DNA from: Rheinheimera sp.
GTDB taxonomy: Bacteria; Pseudomonadota; Gammaproteobacteria; Enterobacterales; Alteromonadaceae
DNA: 64,000 bases
Direction: 5' to 3'
NCBI RefSeq assembly: GCF_030824435.1
Contig: NZ_JAVBXS010000021.1
Span: forward strand, 38,346-102,345
This document shows, in pieces, positions 37,946 to 47,389 of the stretch; position 1 is the first letter of the stretch, and every line of letters starts with the position of its first letter. The translations under genes were made by a program, and so were the position numbers. Under the pieces are notes generated by a model, which was not told the DNA's origin, searched no databases, and worked only from the letters and a program-made list of their open reading frames with translations.

Positions 37946-38998
37946 ATGAAAGAACTGTTAATTCGCTACAAGGCCGCCAATTTGGCGGCCTTTCAGCAAC
38001 AGCGTGCCGGTGAAACCCGTCTGGGTGAAACTCTGATGTTCCCCGATGCCACTTTACCCTTAGCCGACACTCTGCGTTTGGCCAAAGCGGCCGGTGTTTT
38101 GTATGTGCTGCTTGGCATTGCCGAAGATATAGGCCCACGCGCCAATTTTGGTAATGGTGGTGCAGACTTAGGTTTTCAGGCGTTTTTAAAACGATTTATC
38201 AATCTGCAGGCCAATGATTATCTTGATGGCCGGCAAATTCTGCTGCTGGGTGAAATTAACCTGCAGGATCTGCAACAACAAAGTGCTGCACTGCAAAGCC
38301 ATGATGCCAACGACCTGACGAAGCTTCGGCAGTTATGTGCCGAAGTGGACGAAAGAGCAACACCTGTGCTGCAAGCCATTTTTGACGCTGGTTTAACCCC
38401 ACTGGTGATAGGCGGCGGTCATAACAATGCGTTGCCACTGCTGAAAGCTTTGGCGCAAAGTAGTGGCGGCAAAGTGAATGCGGTAAACCTTGATCCCCAT
38501 TGTGATTTTCGTTTGCTCGAAGGCAGACACAGCGGTAACGGTTTTAGTTACGCCAGTGCCCAGGGTTATTTAAACCATTATTTTGTGTTGGGTTTACATG
38601 AACTGAAAAACTCAAAAGCAGCTTTTGAACAACTGCAACAAGCAGGTGCCGGCTATTGCAGTTATCAGGAGATTTACCTGCATCAGAACTTTAATTTTAA
38701 CCAGGCTATTGCCAAAGCCGTCAGTTTTGTCACAGCCAGCGCAGCTCCGCTGGGTATTGAACTGGACACTGACAGTATCAGCATGATGCCGGTCAGTGCT
38801 TTTACCAATTGTGGTGTTTCAGTGCGCGAGGCCGAACTTTATGTCTATCAGCTGGCTAAGCTGCCACAAAGCCGCTATTTGCACCTGGCAGAAGCAGCAC
38901 CGGCACAACATCCGGCCGGTCTTGCCGCCGGCATGTCAGAAGCAGGTCAGGTACTGACAGCTTTAGTGCTGGCTTTTATTCAGGCCAGACAGAGCTGA
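37946..38998 (+). CDS. hutG: formimidoylglutamase (HutG), ureohydrolase family
   Basis: Metal-dependent hydrolase of the arginase fold, 350 residues. Visible metal-site motifs are GGGHNNALP near residue 157, NLDPHCDFR near 180 and ELDTDS near 272. In the histidine-degradation pathway it releases formamide from formiminoglutamate to give glutamate. The family alone would also allow arginase or agmatinase; the name rests on the nearby hutI and hutC. It follows rraA by 28 bases and is terminated at 39078. Confidence 0.78.
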   Translation: MKELLIRYKAANLAAFQQQRAGETRLGETLMFPDATLPLADTLRLAKAAGVLYVLLGIAEDIGPRANFGNGGADLGFQAFLKRFINLQANDYLDGRQILLLGEINLQDLQQQSAALQSHDANDLTKLRQLCAEVDERATPVLQAIFDAGLTPLVIGGGHNNALPLLKALAQSSGGKVNAVNLDPHCDFRLLEGRHSGNGFSYASAQGYLNHYFVLGLHELKNSKAAFEQLQQAGAGYCSYQEIYLHQNFNFNQAIAKAVSFVTASAAPLGIELDTDSISMMPVSAFTNCGVSVREAELYVYQLAKLPQSRYLHLAEAAPAQHPAGLAAGMSEAGQVLTALVLAFIQARQS

Positions 38999-39077
38999 AG
39001 CTGCAGGGGTTTAAATAACCTTGTCAACAAAGGCAGCTGCTCCATCCATCAACTACAGCTGCTGGCATAACCCCAAT

Positions 39078-39106
39078 AAAAAAGCGCCGAACATCAGCGC
39101 TTTTTT
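39078..39106. terminator. bidirectional terminator between hutG and EAL gene
   Basis: AAAAAAGCGC and GCGCTTTTTT flank a nine-base loop, so it can serve both converging genes. Confidence 0.75.
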
Positions 39107-39125
39107 ATTAAAAACGATAATCAAC

Positions 39126-40652
39126 TTATTGGTTACGTTGATGAAACCACTGTTTTAACCAGGAAGGCAAACCATGCAGCGCAAAAGGCCTTGAATATAA
39201 AAATCCCTGACCCCGCTGACAACCCATTTTTATCAGACGATCGGCCACTGCCTGCTCTTCAATCCCTTCGGCCACCACTGTCAGTTGCAGGTTTTTGGCA
39301 ACATCCAGAATTGCTCCTGTCACAGCAGCCTGAGTGTCAGAACGGTGCAAACCGGCAATAAAGGAACAGTCCACCTTTACCTGTTGCACCGGCAACTGAC
39401 GGATGTAACCTAAAGACGACAAGCCAGTGCCAAAATCATCCAGCGCCAAAGCCACCCCCAGCTGGCGTAAACGCTGCAGCACCAACAAGGTTTTTTCCGG
39501 GTCTGCGAGCAGGGCCTGCTCTTTAATTTCCAGGATCAGACTTTCAGCAGGCACATCTGCTTCTTCCAGCAGTTGTTGCAATTGTTCCACCAGCTCCATC
39601 TGCATTAAATCACTGCTGGCCAGATTCACAGCCAGAGCAATATCAAAACCCTGCTGGCGTAACTGCTGCAAAGTCTGTACAGACTGACGTAACACCCATT
39701 GGGTTAACGGATAAATCATGCCCATTTCTTCGGCCATCGGCAGGAAATCTTTGGGCAACAACAAACCCCGGCTTGGATGTTGCCAGCGCAACAACACTTC
39801 AGCGGCGACCACCTGAGAGGTATGTAAATCCAGTTGTGGCTGCACATCAAGTTGCAATTGCTGCTGCACTATGGCATCACTTAACTGCGACATCATAATC
39901 AATTTGTCATCGGTGTAACTTTGCATTTCAGGGCTAAACACCTGAGTTTCGCTAAAGCGGTACAAATGAAACTGCAGCGCCTGATAAGCTTTGTCCATCA
40001 GTTCATTCACTAAAGTACCGTGCTGCGGGTAATGCGTCACCCCACTGGCAATACGGTATTCAATGGCACAACCGTGGATCAATAAAGGTTCAGGCACATT
40101 GTGTTCAATACGCTGCGCCAGATATTCCGCCTGATGTTGTTTGCGCCCGGCATGCACCCAGGCTGCAAAATCAACACCTCCCAGATGTGCCACTGAAGCA
40201 TGTTGGCTTTGCCATTCCAGTTTTAGTACATCAGGTTCATTCACCAGTTGCTGGTTAATCCGGGCGGCAATTTGTGTCAGCAGCAAGTTGGCGTTGCTTC
40301 GCCCCAATGCTTTATTGATCTGTTCAAAATCTTTGATTTTTAATAACAATAACGAATAATGCTGGGCAGGATCCCGTTGCAGCAACAGACTGATTTGTTG
40401 CTCAAAAGCCAGTTTGTTGGGATAACCTGTGATTTCGTCATGCAACATGCGGAATGGGTCCGGCAGTTGCTGCGCGCTTTTAACATAGGCTTGCAGACTA
40501 CGGTTTTCGCGTTGGCTTCTGAGTAATAAAGCCAATAACCCTAACGAAACCAGCAGCAACAGCGGTAATAACCAGTCAGCCTGAGCCGTTAAACCAGACA
40601 TAGCCCAGACTGGTGTGGCAAAAAATGCAGTGGGCACCCAGACAAATTTCAA
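39126..40652 (-). CDS. GGDEF-EAL protein with degenerate GGDEF, likely phosphodiesterase
   Basis: 508 residues: an N-terminal hydrophobic region with one or two helices (about 5-45), a degenerate GGDEF domain (GGVDF) at about 75-215, and an EAL domain at about 250-500. The EAL motif itself reads EVLLRW, but DDFGTG, the VKVD lysine and VVAEGIEE are kept, so c-di-GMP binding or hydrolysis is plausible. It is a smaller relative of the other GGDEF-EAL protein in the window and lies inside the hut cluster. Confidence 0.87.
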   Translation of the reverse strand: MKFVWVPTAFFATPVWAMSGLTAQADWLLPLLLLVSLGLLALLLRSQRENRSLQAYVKSAQQLPDPFRMLHDEITGYPNKLAFEQQISLLLQRDPAQHYSLLLLKIKDFEQINKALGRSNANLLLTQIAARINQQLVNEPDVLKLEWQSQHASVAHLGGVDFAAWVHAGRKQHQAEYLAQRIEHNVPEPLLIHGCAIEYRIASGVTHYPQHGTLVNELMDKAYQALQFHLYRFSETQVFSPEMQSYTDDKLIMMSQLSDAIVQQQLQLDVQPQLDLHTSQVVAAEVLLRWQHPSRGLLLPKDFLPMAEEMGMIYPLTQWVLRQSVQTLQQLRQQGFDIALAVNLASSDLMQMELVEQLQQLLEEADVPAESLILEIKEQALLADPEKTLLVLQRLRQLGVALALDDFGTGLSSLGYIRQLPVQQVKVDCSFIAGLHRSDTQAAVTGAILDVAKNLQLTVVAEGIEEQAVADRLIKMGCQRGQGFLYSRPFALHGLPSWLKQWFHQRNQ

Positions 40653-40711
40653 AATTTACTTCTCATCAGACCCAGATGGTTTCAGCTTACTCTTTTTGCT
40701 TATTTTGTAAA

Positions 40712-40728
40712 GCCGCGCTCAGCGCGGC
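40712..40728 (-). terminator. hairpin at the hutI stop codon, possible terminator
   Basis: GCCGCGC and GCGCGGC form a seven-base stem whose three-base loop is the hutI stop codon. On the minus strand TTTACAAAA follows, a weak U-tract. Confidence 0.45.
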
Positions 40729-41957
40729 AAGGATATCAATTTACCATTAATAATCAGTTGCTTAAGCTGAGAAACCCCAAACTGGTAACAAAGCTCAGCT
40801 GGCTGACTGATAGCATAAAGGGCAAAATCAGCTTTTTTCCCGGCAGCAAGTACACCTCTGTCAGTTTTACCCAGTGCTTTGGCAGCGTTGATAGTGACAC
40901 CTTTTAGCGCTTCTTCCGGTGTTAACTTAAACAAAGTACAGGCCATATTTAACATCAGTGGCAGGTTACACAATGGCGAAGTGCCGGGGTTTAAATCGGT
41001 GGAAATGGCCATCGGCACCTGATGTTGACGCAACAAATCAATGGGCGGCATTTTGGTTTCACGCAAAAAATAATAAGCACCAGGCAACAACACGGCGACA
41101 GTGCCAGCTGCCGCCATGGCTTTCACATCGTCTTCAGTTAAATATTCAATATGGTCGGCCGACAAACCGGCAAATTCAGCTACCAAAGATGCACCGCCTA
41201 AGGCTGACAACTGCTCAGCGTGCGCTTTCACCGGCAAACCAAGCGCCTTAGCTTTTTCAAATAACAACCGGCTTTGTGCCACAGAAAAACCAATGCCTTC
41301 ACAAAATACATCCACTGCATCCACCAGCCCCTGCTGATGCAAAGCCGGCAGCATAGTTTCCGTCACCAGAGCCATATAACCGTCGCTGTTATTGGCATAT
41401 TCAGCCGGCAGCGCATGGGCACCTAAAAAGGTTTTTTCGATATGAATAGGATGGTTTTCACCCAGCAGTCTGGCTACTTCCAGTATTTTTTGTTCAGTTT
41501 CTAAATTAAGGCCATAACCGGATTTCACCTCAACAGTAGTCACCCCCTGACGAAGCAGCGTGTTTAATCTGTCTTTGCCCAACACAAACAACTCTTCGTG
41601 CGAAGCGGCTCTGGTTGCGGCAACAGTCGATTTAATACCACCACCTGCTGCGGCTATTTCCTGATAACTGGCACCCTTTAAACGCATTTCAAATTCATTG
41701 GCACGGCTGCCGGCATACACCAGATGGGTGTGGCAATCAATCAAACCGGGCAACAGCCATTGACCCTGACCATCATACAAAGGGGTCGCCAGCAAATCAC
41801 AAGGCGGCAGTTCAGCTTTTGGGCCACACCAGGCAATCAGACCATCTTTAATGGCCAAAGCCCCATCTGCAATAGCGCCATAAGGCTGACCATTGTTGGC
41901 CATAGTGGCAAGCTGAACATTGTGCCAGACGGCGTCAAACTGATGTGTGGCGGACAT
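40719..41957 (-). CDS. hutI: imidazolonepropionase
   Basis: Hydrolyses imidazolone propionate to formiminoglutamate in histidine degradation, one step before HutG. The amidohydrolase fold shows the zinc motif [19 protein letters not shown] and AHAEQ further on. The frame is open from 42020, but the first 21 residues are low-grade; the ATG at 41957 has GGGAG five bases upstream and gives 412 residues, the usual length. Divergent from hutC across a HutC-like operator. hutU and hutH are not in the window. Confidence 0.95.
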   Translation of the reverse strand: MSATHQFDAVWHNVQLATMANNGQPYGAIADGALAIKDGLIAWCGPKAELPPCDLLATPLYDGQGQWLLPGLIDCHTHLVYAGSRANEFEMRLKGASYQEIAAAGGGIKSTVAATRAASHEELFVLGKDRLNTLLRQGVTTVEVKSGYGLNLETEQKILEVARLLGENHPIHIEKTFLGAHALPAEYANNSDGYMALVTETMLPALHQQGLVDAVDVFCEGIGFSVAQSRLLFEKAKALGLPVKAHAEQLSALGGASLVAEFAGLSADHIEYLTEDDVKAMAAAGTVAVLLPGAYYFLRETKMPPIDLLRQHQVPMAISTDLNPGTSPLCNLPLMLNMACTLFKLTPEEALKGVTINAAKALGKTDRGVLAAGKKADFALYAISQPAELCYQFGVSQLKQLIINGKLISLPR

Positions 41958-42097
41958 AAAAACTCCCGAGCTGAAAATGCAAAAACAACAAAACCCTGAA
42001 TAGCTGCACAACACCACCATCTTTGACTGACCAGCATAGTTGCAGTTTTTTTGGCATGAAAAAGGGTTGGTACCACAAATAATTTAACCTGAACAGC

Positions 42098-42109
42098 TTG
42101 TATATACAA
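42098..42109. promoter_or_regulatory. probable HutC operator TTGTATATACAA
   Basis: Perfect 12-base palindrome containing the TGTA-N2-TACA core bound by HutC repressors. It lies between the divergent hutI and hutC starts, about 141 bases from hutI and 53-68 bases before hutC, so it can control both. Confidence 0.75.
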
Positions 42110-42161
42110 CAAAGCTCCGCTATTTTTTGCGTCATCCAGACAGGCCATTTCAGCCACAACA

Positions 42162-42914
42162 ATGCAGGCGCCCCTGATGCTAAAAACCACAGATAGCAGT
42201 ACGCCCAAATTTGCTGCCATTAAAGAGTTTATTTTCAGCCAGATAGAATCTGGTAACTGGCCAGAACACAGCCGTGTGCCTTCTGAAAACGAGCTCTGTG
42301 CCCAGTTTAATGTCAGCCGAATGACAGCTCGCCGGGCTTTGCAGGAACTGACAGAACAAGGCGTGTTGTACCGCACCCAGGGGGTTGGCAGTTTTGTTGC
42401 CAGCGCCAAGTCTCAATCAGCGCTGCTGGAAATCCGTAATATCGCCGATGACATTCAGGCGCGTGGTCATTTTCATTCGGCCGAACTGGTGCAGCTGACT
42501 GAACTGCCCTGCCCGGCGGTGGTTGCCGGCGCTTTGGGTTTGGTACGCAATGAACCGGTGTTTTTTTCCCTGATAATCCATTACGACAACCAACAACCAC
42601 TGCAGTTAGAAGCCCGTTTTGTCAATCCAAAACAAATTCCGGCTTATTTACAGCAGGATTTTGTGTTGCAAACCCCTCATGAATATTTAAGCGCAGTGGC
42701 GCCTTTAACTGAAGCTGACCATGTGGTTGAAGCCATTTTGCCAGACGAATTTACCTGTAAATATCTGAAAATTAATAAGACTGAACCTTGCCTGCGTTTA
42801 ACACGCCGTACTTTCAGCCGCGATGGCGCCGTCAGTTTTGCTTATTTAACTTCTGCTGGCAGCAGGTACAGGCTGGGTGGTCATCTGAATATCAACCCCG
42901 GCAGTAAAAAATAA
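42162..42914 (+). CDS. hutC: histidine-utilisation repressor HutC (GntR family)
   Basis: Winged-helix GntR regulator, 250 residues. The DNA-binding domain (residues about 12-75) has RVPSENELCAQFNVSRMTARRALQELTEQGVLYRTQGVGSFV-type sequence. The C-terminal UTRA effector domain, which binds urocanate in HutC, fills the rest. A start at the internal ATG at 42177 is equally possible. Divergent from hutI with the TTGTATATACAA palindrome between them. Confidence 0.9.
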   Translation: MQAPLMLKTTDSSTPKFAAIKEFIFSQIESGNWPEHSRVPSENELCAQFNVSRMTARRALQELTEQGVLYRTQGVGSFVASAKSQSALLEIRNIADDIQARGHFHSAELVQLTELPCPAVVAGALGLVRNEPVFFSLIIHYDNQQPLQLEARFVNPKQIPAYLQQDFVLQTPHEYLSAVAPLTEADHVVEAILPDEFTCKYLKINKTEPCLRLTRRTFSRDGAVSFAYLTSAGSRYRLGGHLNINPGSKK

Positions 42915-43352
42915 AAAACCTGCAACCGGGCTGTCATGACGTCAAAGGCCCTGCCGCCGGCCAAAACTGCAGACCTCAAGTGTTCTGCCGGCTAACAGCT
43001 GGATTGTCTGGTCATAACGATATACACAAAGCCAAACCCACAGCAAATACAGGAACCAAGCGCAAAACAGGTATCAGCGGGAAATAATAAAGCCCACGCC
43101 AAAGCCCACAGAATTCACATCGTATTTTTGCAAAGGTACAGAGCGAGCTATGCTTGTCACTGAAATGGCAAAATCAATATAACCAGACGCCAGAGCCAGC
43201 AATGATAACCAGACGCTGTTTGCAGTTTTTCTAAACAACTGGCTAGACCAGCGTCAGTAACTCTGTTAATTTCCGAGGCGGTTTTAGCCTGCTTTGGTTA
43301 ACGCCATCCTAAAAACATAACTAGAAAAATCAGTATCAGGGTAGACAGACAA
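42915..43352. other. intergenic region before the second chemoreceptor
   Basis: About 438 bases without a gene. It holds two direct repeats: AAAGCCCAC twice, 12 bases apart (43089-43109), and ATAACCAGACGC twice, 26 bases apart (43179-43216). No hutC terminator or clear promoter was recognised. Confidence 0.5.
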
Positions 43353-45377
43353 ATGAAACTAACTGTTGCACACAAAGTGAGCATTGGCTTTGGCTTTATT
43401 GCCTTGTTGTTGTTGATCGCCAGTTTGTCATCACTCTGGAGTTTTGCTGTGGTGTCTGATGCCAGTAGCAGAGTGAATGAAATAGCGGTGCCGGCACAAC
43501 AACAAAGTAACAATGCCCAAATTCAGTTGCTGAAACTCGCCAAACTGTCTGCTTTGGGTTTTACCGCTGAACAAGACGCAGAAATCAGTAAATATCAGGC
43601 CGAATTTGCCAAAGCCGAACAGCAATATCAAAACAATTTCAACGGCTTGCAAAAACTGCTACAACAAGATCCACAACTGAACAAACCTCTTCAGGATGCC
43701 GGCAAACACTACGATGATTATGTTGCAGCCGTCAAACTGATGTTCAGTGCCAGACTACAAAGCCTCAGCAGCGCAAAAACAGCGGCTGCAGAACTGACAA
43801 CTTTAGTGCAGCTGATCGATGATGCCGGTGCCACTTTGCTGGACATTTCTTATCTGGAAGTTGCCGGCAAAAAACAACAGCTGGAACTGATTGCCGGAGC
43901 GGCCGGCCGGGTGGATGGTCAGTTGCTGACATTGATGCAAACCTTACGCGAAACCGGTGCGTACAGCGACATTAATCAACTAACAGAAAGCCAGCAGAAT
44001 ATTGAATTTGCCTTAAGTGATATGCAGGGCAACCTTGATTATATTAACAATCTGGTGCCTGAAGTTGGTGCACAGGAGCTTTGGGCTTCTTTTAACGAAC
44101 AGCTCAGCAACTTTAAAAACCGCATTGCAGCCCAGGATAGTCTGGTTGCGCAAAAACAACAGCAACTCAAAGCGCTGGCGCAGGCCAGACAACAACTGGC
44201 CGCTTCTGAACTTGCGGTGACGCAGGCGGTAACAGCCCTTGATCAGGTACTGACAGGTGCAGGTCAACAATTTACCAGTCTGCAGGATGAAATGTCTGAC
44301 ACCCTGAGTTTTGGCACAGCCCGCACCTTCGTGCTGATGCTGGTGCTTATTGCGTTGGCCGGTGCTGCTGCTTATTTCACCATAAACGCTATGCTGCGGC
44401 CGCTGGGCAGTATTAACAAGGTGCTCGGCGAAGTGGCAGCAGGTGATTTAACCCGTCAGCTCAAAATTGAAAATGATGACGAATTTGGCGCTTTATCGGC
44501 CAAGGTCAACAGTCTGATCCTGGCGCTGCGCGAGCTTATTCATGGGATAACCGCCAACGCCAACGAACTGCAACAAAGTTCGGTGTTGTCGCGCACTGAA
44601 GTGAACGAAATTAATCAGGCACTTGACCAGCAGCAGCAACAAATTGCAGCTGTGAATAACACCACAATGCAGCTGGAAGACAATACCCATCAGATTGCCA
44701 GTCAGGCACAACAAGCAGTCAGCGAAATGCAACACGCCTTGACTCAAAGCCAACAGATAGATGCCATTTCAGCACAAAACAGCAGTTTGATTACCAGCCT
44801 TGCCAGCCAGTTAACCGAAACCGCCGATATGATGTTAAAGGTGAATGATCAATCCAACAACATTGGCAGCATACTGGCGACCATCAGGGGTATTGCGGAA
44901 CAAACCAATTTATTGGCACTTAATGCTGCTATTGAAGCGGCCCGGGCCGGTGAACAAGGCCGGGGTTTTGCCGTAGTGGCGGACGAAGTACGATCTTTGG
45001 CGGTGCGCAGCCAGGGGGCAACAGATGAAATCCGTCAGATGATTCAGGCTCTGCAACAACAAAGTACAGCCGCAGTGCAGGCCATCAGCAGAGGTAAAAG
45101 TGATGCCGACACTTGTGTTGGCCACACCAGTGAACTGGTATTGTCGTTAACAAATATCAATCAGGCTATTGCTCAGATGCACGGTATCAGTGCAGCTATT
45201 GCCGATGCGACCGGCAATCAATTACAGCTTGGCAGCGCCATTGGCCAGAATATGAGCCGCATGGTAGAACTGGCGGAACAAAGCAGCGACAAAGCCAGCC
45301 GCACTCTGGCCCACAGTGACGCAGTGGCACAAAGTGCAGATGCACTGCAACAATCCATTCAAACCTTTAAGATCTGA
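43353..45377 (+). CDS. methyl-accepting chemotaxis protein
   Basis: Chemoreceptor of 674 residues with a membrane helix near the start (about 10-32), a long alpha-helical periplasmic region (about 35-320), a second helix (about 325-345), a HAMP region and the conserved signalling tip [38 protein letters not shown]. The periplasmic part lacks the paired motifs of the HBM receptor at 32700 and cannot be assigned to a ligand class. No close chemotaxis genes are nearby. Terminated at 45382. Confidence 0.93.
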   Translation: MKLTVAHKVSIGFGFIALLLLIASLSSLWSFAVVSDASSRVNEIAVPAQQQSNNAQIQLLKLAKLSALGFTAEQDAEISKYQAEFAKAEQQYQNNFNGLQKLLQQDPQLNKPLQDAGKHYDDYVAAVKLMFSARLQSLSSAKTAAAELTTLVQLIDDAGATLLDISYLEVAGKKQQLELIAGAAGRVDGQLLTLMQTLRETGAYSDINQLTESQQNIEFALSDMQGNLDYINNLVPEVGAQELWASFNEQLSNFKNRIAAQDSLVAQKQQQLKALAQARQQLAASELAVTQAVTALDQVLTGAGQQFTSLQDEMSDTLSFGTARTFVLMLVLIALAGAAAYFTINAMLRPLGSINKVLGEVAAGDLTRQLKIENDDEFGALSAKVNSLILALRELIHGITANANELQQSSVLSRTEVNEINQALDQQQQQIAAVNNTTMQLEDNTHQIASQAQQAVSEMQHALTQSQQIDAISAQNSSLITSLASQLTETADMMLKVNDQSNNIGSILATIRGIAEQTNLLALNAAIEAARAGEQGRGFAVVADEVRSLAVRSQGATDEIRQMIQALQQQSTAAVQAISRGKSDADTCVGHTSELVLSLTNINQAIAQMHGISAAIADATGNQLQLGSAIGQNMSRMVELAEQSSDKASRTLAHSDAVAQSADALQQSIQTFKI

Positions 45378-45381
45378 CAAC

Positions 45382-45410
45382 AAAACGGCAACTGTTCAGT
45401 TGCCGTTTTT
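45382..45410 (+). terminator. terminator after second chemoreceptor gene
   Basis: AAAACGGCAACT, a GTTC loop and AGTTGCCGTTTT, followed by T. Begins five bases after the stop codon. Confidence 0.85.
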
Positions 45411-45453
45411 GCTTTTATCTTTTGTCTTTTTGCTCACACCACAGCTGTGTCAT

Positions 45454-45568
45454 CTTGGCTTGACTTGACTTGACTTGACTTGACTTGACTTGACTTGACT
45501 TGACTTGACTTGGCTTGGCTTGGCTTGGCTTGGCTTGGCTTGGCTTGGCTTGGCTTGGCTTGGCTTGG
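45454..45568. repeat. 23-unit pentanucleotide tandem repeat
   Basis: One CTTGG unit, then ten CTTGA units (45459-45508), then twelve CTTGG units (45509-45568): 115 bases of perfect five-base periodicity with a single sharp switch of unit type. The unit is not a multiple of three, so length changes would shift any reading frame crossing it. A minus-strand frame runs through it as a KPSQA/KSSQV repeat but is not a convincing gene. Confidence 0.95.
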
Positions 45569-45735
45569 CAGATTCAACAACACTGCTGCGACAACTGCAA
45601 TGATATTTGCCAAAAAAGCGGCTGTTCATCTGACGCTTCAGATCTGCCACCCCCTTGAGGCTTTGTTGCCAGCAAAATAACAGAACCCGGACACACCTTG
45701 CATCAGCACCAGAAGAAGATGTCATCATTAGAATA

Positions 45736-45764
45736 AAAAGAAAAAGGCTGGACCAGGTCCAGCC
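45736..45764 (-). terminator. terminator after the 45886-46479 gene
   Basis: Nine-base stem GGCTGGACC/GGTCCAGCC with a one-base centre (loop will open a pair or two). On the minus strand TTTTTCTTTTT follows. Confidence 0.8.
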
Positions 45765-45885
45765 AGGCAGGAAACATCTGCTTATCCAACCCTGGATTTA
45801 TGTTGTTCCTTTCGCGAAAACGCCTGTGCATATTGCCAAAATAGAGACAAGAAAAACCTGACGAAAACTTGATATTGTCGCCTCG

Positions 45886-46479
45886 TCAACAAATTGCGGC
45901 GATGAAGTTGTCACTACCCAGTTGTCGCGCCAAAGTCACAAAATCGGTTTGTACTATCTGAGCTTCACGGGCAAAAATTCTGGCTTGGGCTGACATCGGC
46001 TGCACCGCTATCACTAAAGCGCTGTCGCACTGATGCACCAGCATCAGCTGAAAAAGCTGGCACATCTGCTCAAGCCCGGGGGGCTCTATAATTTCCGGAA
46101 ACAATTGCAGCAATACCCTGCTGTTACCATCGGCATAGAGATAAAAATCCGTTTTACCACTTAAAGGCTGTAACAAGGCGCCATATCGCTGAAAAAACTG
46201 CTGCTGTTGTGCTTCAAACTGCTGCTGCCGCTGTGAATCAGACTGATAATGTCGTTTCTTAAGCAGATTAAGCACTGAAGGTGTAGCAACAAACAACAAT
46301 AAATTCAGCAACATCGCAACTAAGACCGCACCGAGAAACAACCACCAAACCCAGTCGGCACGCCACAGGCTGTTTAACCAGGCCCAGCGCAACTGCTCCT
46401 CGATCAATAAATAAGCTGAGCCGGTAAAAATGCCCAGCAAAACAACAAGCGCCAAGCCTAGCATCCATTGATTCGACAT
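45886..46479 (-). CDS. two-helix membrane protein with Mrr-like C-terminal domain
   Basis: 197 residues; not a family I can name firmly. Membrane helices lie at about 5-26 and 44-68, a Gln-rich linker follows (about 80-98), and the C-terminal part (100-190) resembles an Mrr-type restriction endonuclease fold, with TDFYLY where the catalytic Asp usually sits and SALVIAVQPMSAQARIFAREA matching the late helix of that fold. The usual Q-x-K strand appears as LLQLFPE, without the lysine, so nuclease activity is doubtful. The start at 46479 has AAGG eight bases upstream; a frame opening at 46776 overlaps the next gene and is rejected. Confidence 0.7.
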   Translation of the reverse strand: MSNQWMLGLALVVLLGIFTGSAYLLIEEQLRWAWLNSLWRADWVWWLFLGAVLVAMLLNLLLFVATPSVLNLLKKRHYQSDSQRQQQFEAQQQQFFQRYGALLQPLSGKTDFYLYADGNSRVLLQLFPEIIEPPGLEQMCQLFQLMLVHQCDSALVIAVQPMSAQARIFAREAQIVQTDFVTLARQLGSDNFIAAIC

Positions 46480-46573
46480 AACACTACCTTGTTCAGAACA
46501 GGCAGGCAGTATGCTTCGTCGTGAATATTGAGACTTTATTACTACATGATAAAAAACTGATAAATGAGATATA

Positions 46574-47389
46574 TCAACAGTATGGCAACGCCTGCACCGG
46601 CGATAAAAAACGATAACTAAAACCGGGCAGACTTTGGCTATACAGCGCAGAGACCGTTCTTGTTTGTTCTTGTGCTGGCGCGAATTGTGGCTCCGGCAAC
46701 CCCTGACTTTGGGTTGCAGCAGTGTAAAACTCCTGCTTACTGGGATGTTCCGGGCAACAAAGGTTAAAACAGTCACTTTGTTGTATGTTCATTTGCAGCA
46801 GTTGCCGGATAAAAGAAGCGATATCCAGCGCGTGCACCATATTCACAGCTAAAGCGGCACCGGGTAATAAACGACCACTACAGAATCTTGCCGGGTGCCG
46901 GCCAGGGCCAATCAACCCCGCCAATCGTAACGTAACGCACGGTTGCACCTGTTGTAACTGACGTTCTGCTGCAGCGAGAAAACGGGATTTTTCATTATCT
47001 GGCAACAATGTTTTTTCTGTCACTTCTCCGCTCAAACCCTGATAAACACCGGTACTGGAGCAATGGATCAACCCACGCACACCGGCCTGAAGTGCAAGCC
47101 CCGCAACGTTACGTAACAACAACAGGTACTCCTCTTCGCTGCGTTGGGAGGCCGCTGGAGGGATAGCACAAATTAACCAGGCGTTTTGCCAGATTTTTTG
47201 TTGTTCCGGCGTTAATTGCGCCAGTGGCAATTGCAGCAACATCGGAGAAATTGCCTCCGGTAATTGTAATAAGCCCTGTTGCGACTGCCGGCTGCCATAC
47301 ACCTGATAAGAAGCTGCAGCCAGACTAAGTCCGAGCTGCTGCCCAAGCCAGCCACAACCGACAATCACCACCTTGGTTTTATCCGGCAT
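46574..47389 (-). CDS. NAD(P)-binding epimerase-like protein (YeeZ-like)
   Basis: Short atypical SDR/epimerase of 271 residues. The N terminus has the Rossmann loop VVIVGCGWLGQQLG; HCSSTGVYQG carries the Ser/Tyr active-site pattern of the family; LRLAGLIGPGRHP follows. It resembles E. coli YeeZ (274 aa), whose role is unknown. Start at the ATG at 47389, after GGAGG. The start overlaps the end of the GNAT-thioesterase gene by 11 bases, so the two are coupled. Confidence 0.85.
   Translation of the reverse strand: MPDKTKVVIVGCGWLGQQLGLSLAAASYQVYGSRQSQQGLLQLPEAISPMLLQLPLAQLTPEQQKIWQNAWLICAIPPAASQRSEEEYLLLLRNVAGLALQAGVRGLIHCSSTGVYQGLSGEVTEKTLLPDNEKSRFLAAAERQLQQVQPCVTLRLAGLIGPGRHPARFCSGRLLPGAALAVNMVHALDIASFIRQLLQMNIQQSDCFNLCCPEHPSKQEFYTAATQSQGLPEPQFAPAQEQTRTVSALYSQSLPGFSYRFLSPVQALPYC

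Larger units (their letters stand above)
45378..45885. other. intergenic region holding a pentanucleotide repeat
   Basis: About 508 bases without a supported gene. In order it contains the chemoreceptor terminator (45382-45410), the CTTGA/CTTGG tandem array (45454-45568), an unremarkable stretch, and the minus-strand terminator at 45736-45764. Confidence 0.6.

Noticed and set aside
45450..45728. 92-codon minus-strand frame that translates the pentanucleotide array as KPSQA/KSSQV
   Set aside because: A five-base repeat is automatically a 15-base coding repeat; the non-repeat half has no coding features, and a terminator stands directly upstream.
46480..46776. N-terminal extension of the two-helix membrane protein
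   Set aside because: It overlaps the epimerase gene, reads as Arg/Cys-rich noise, and the ATG at 46479 has a good ribosome site.
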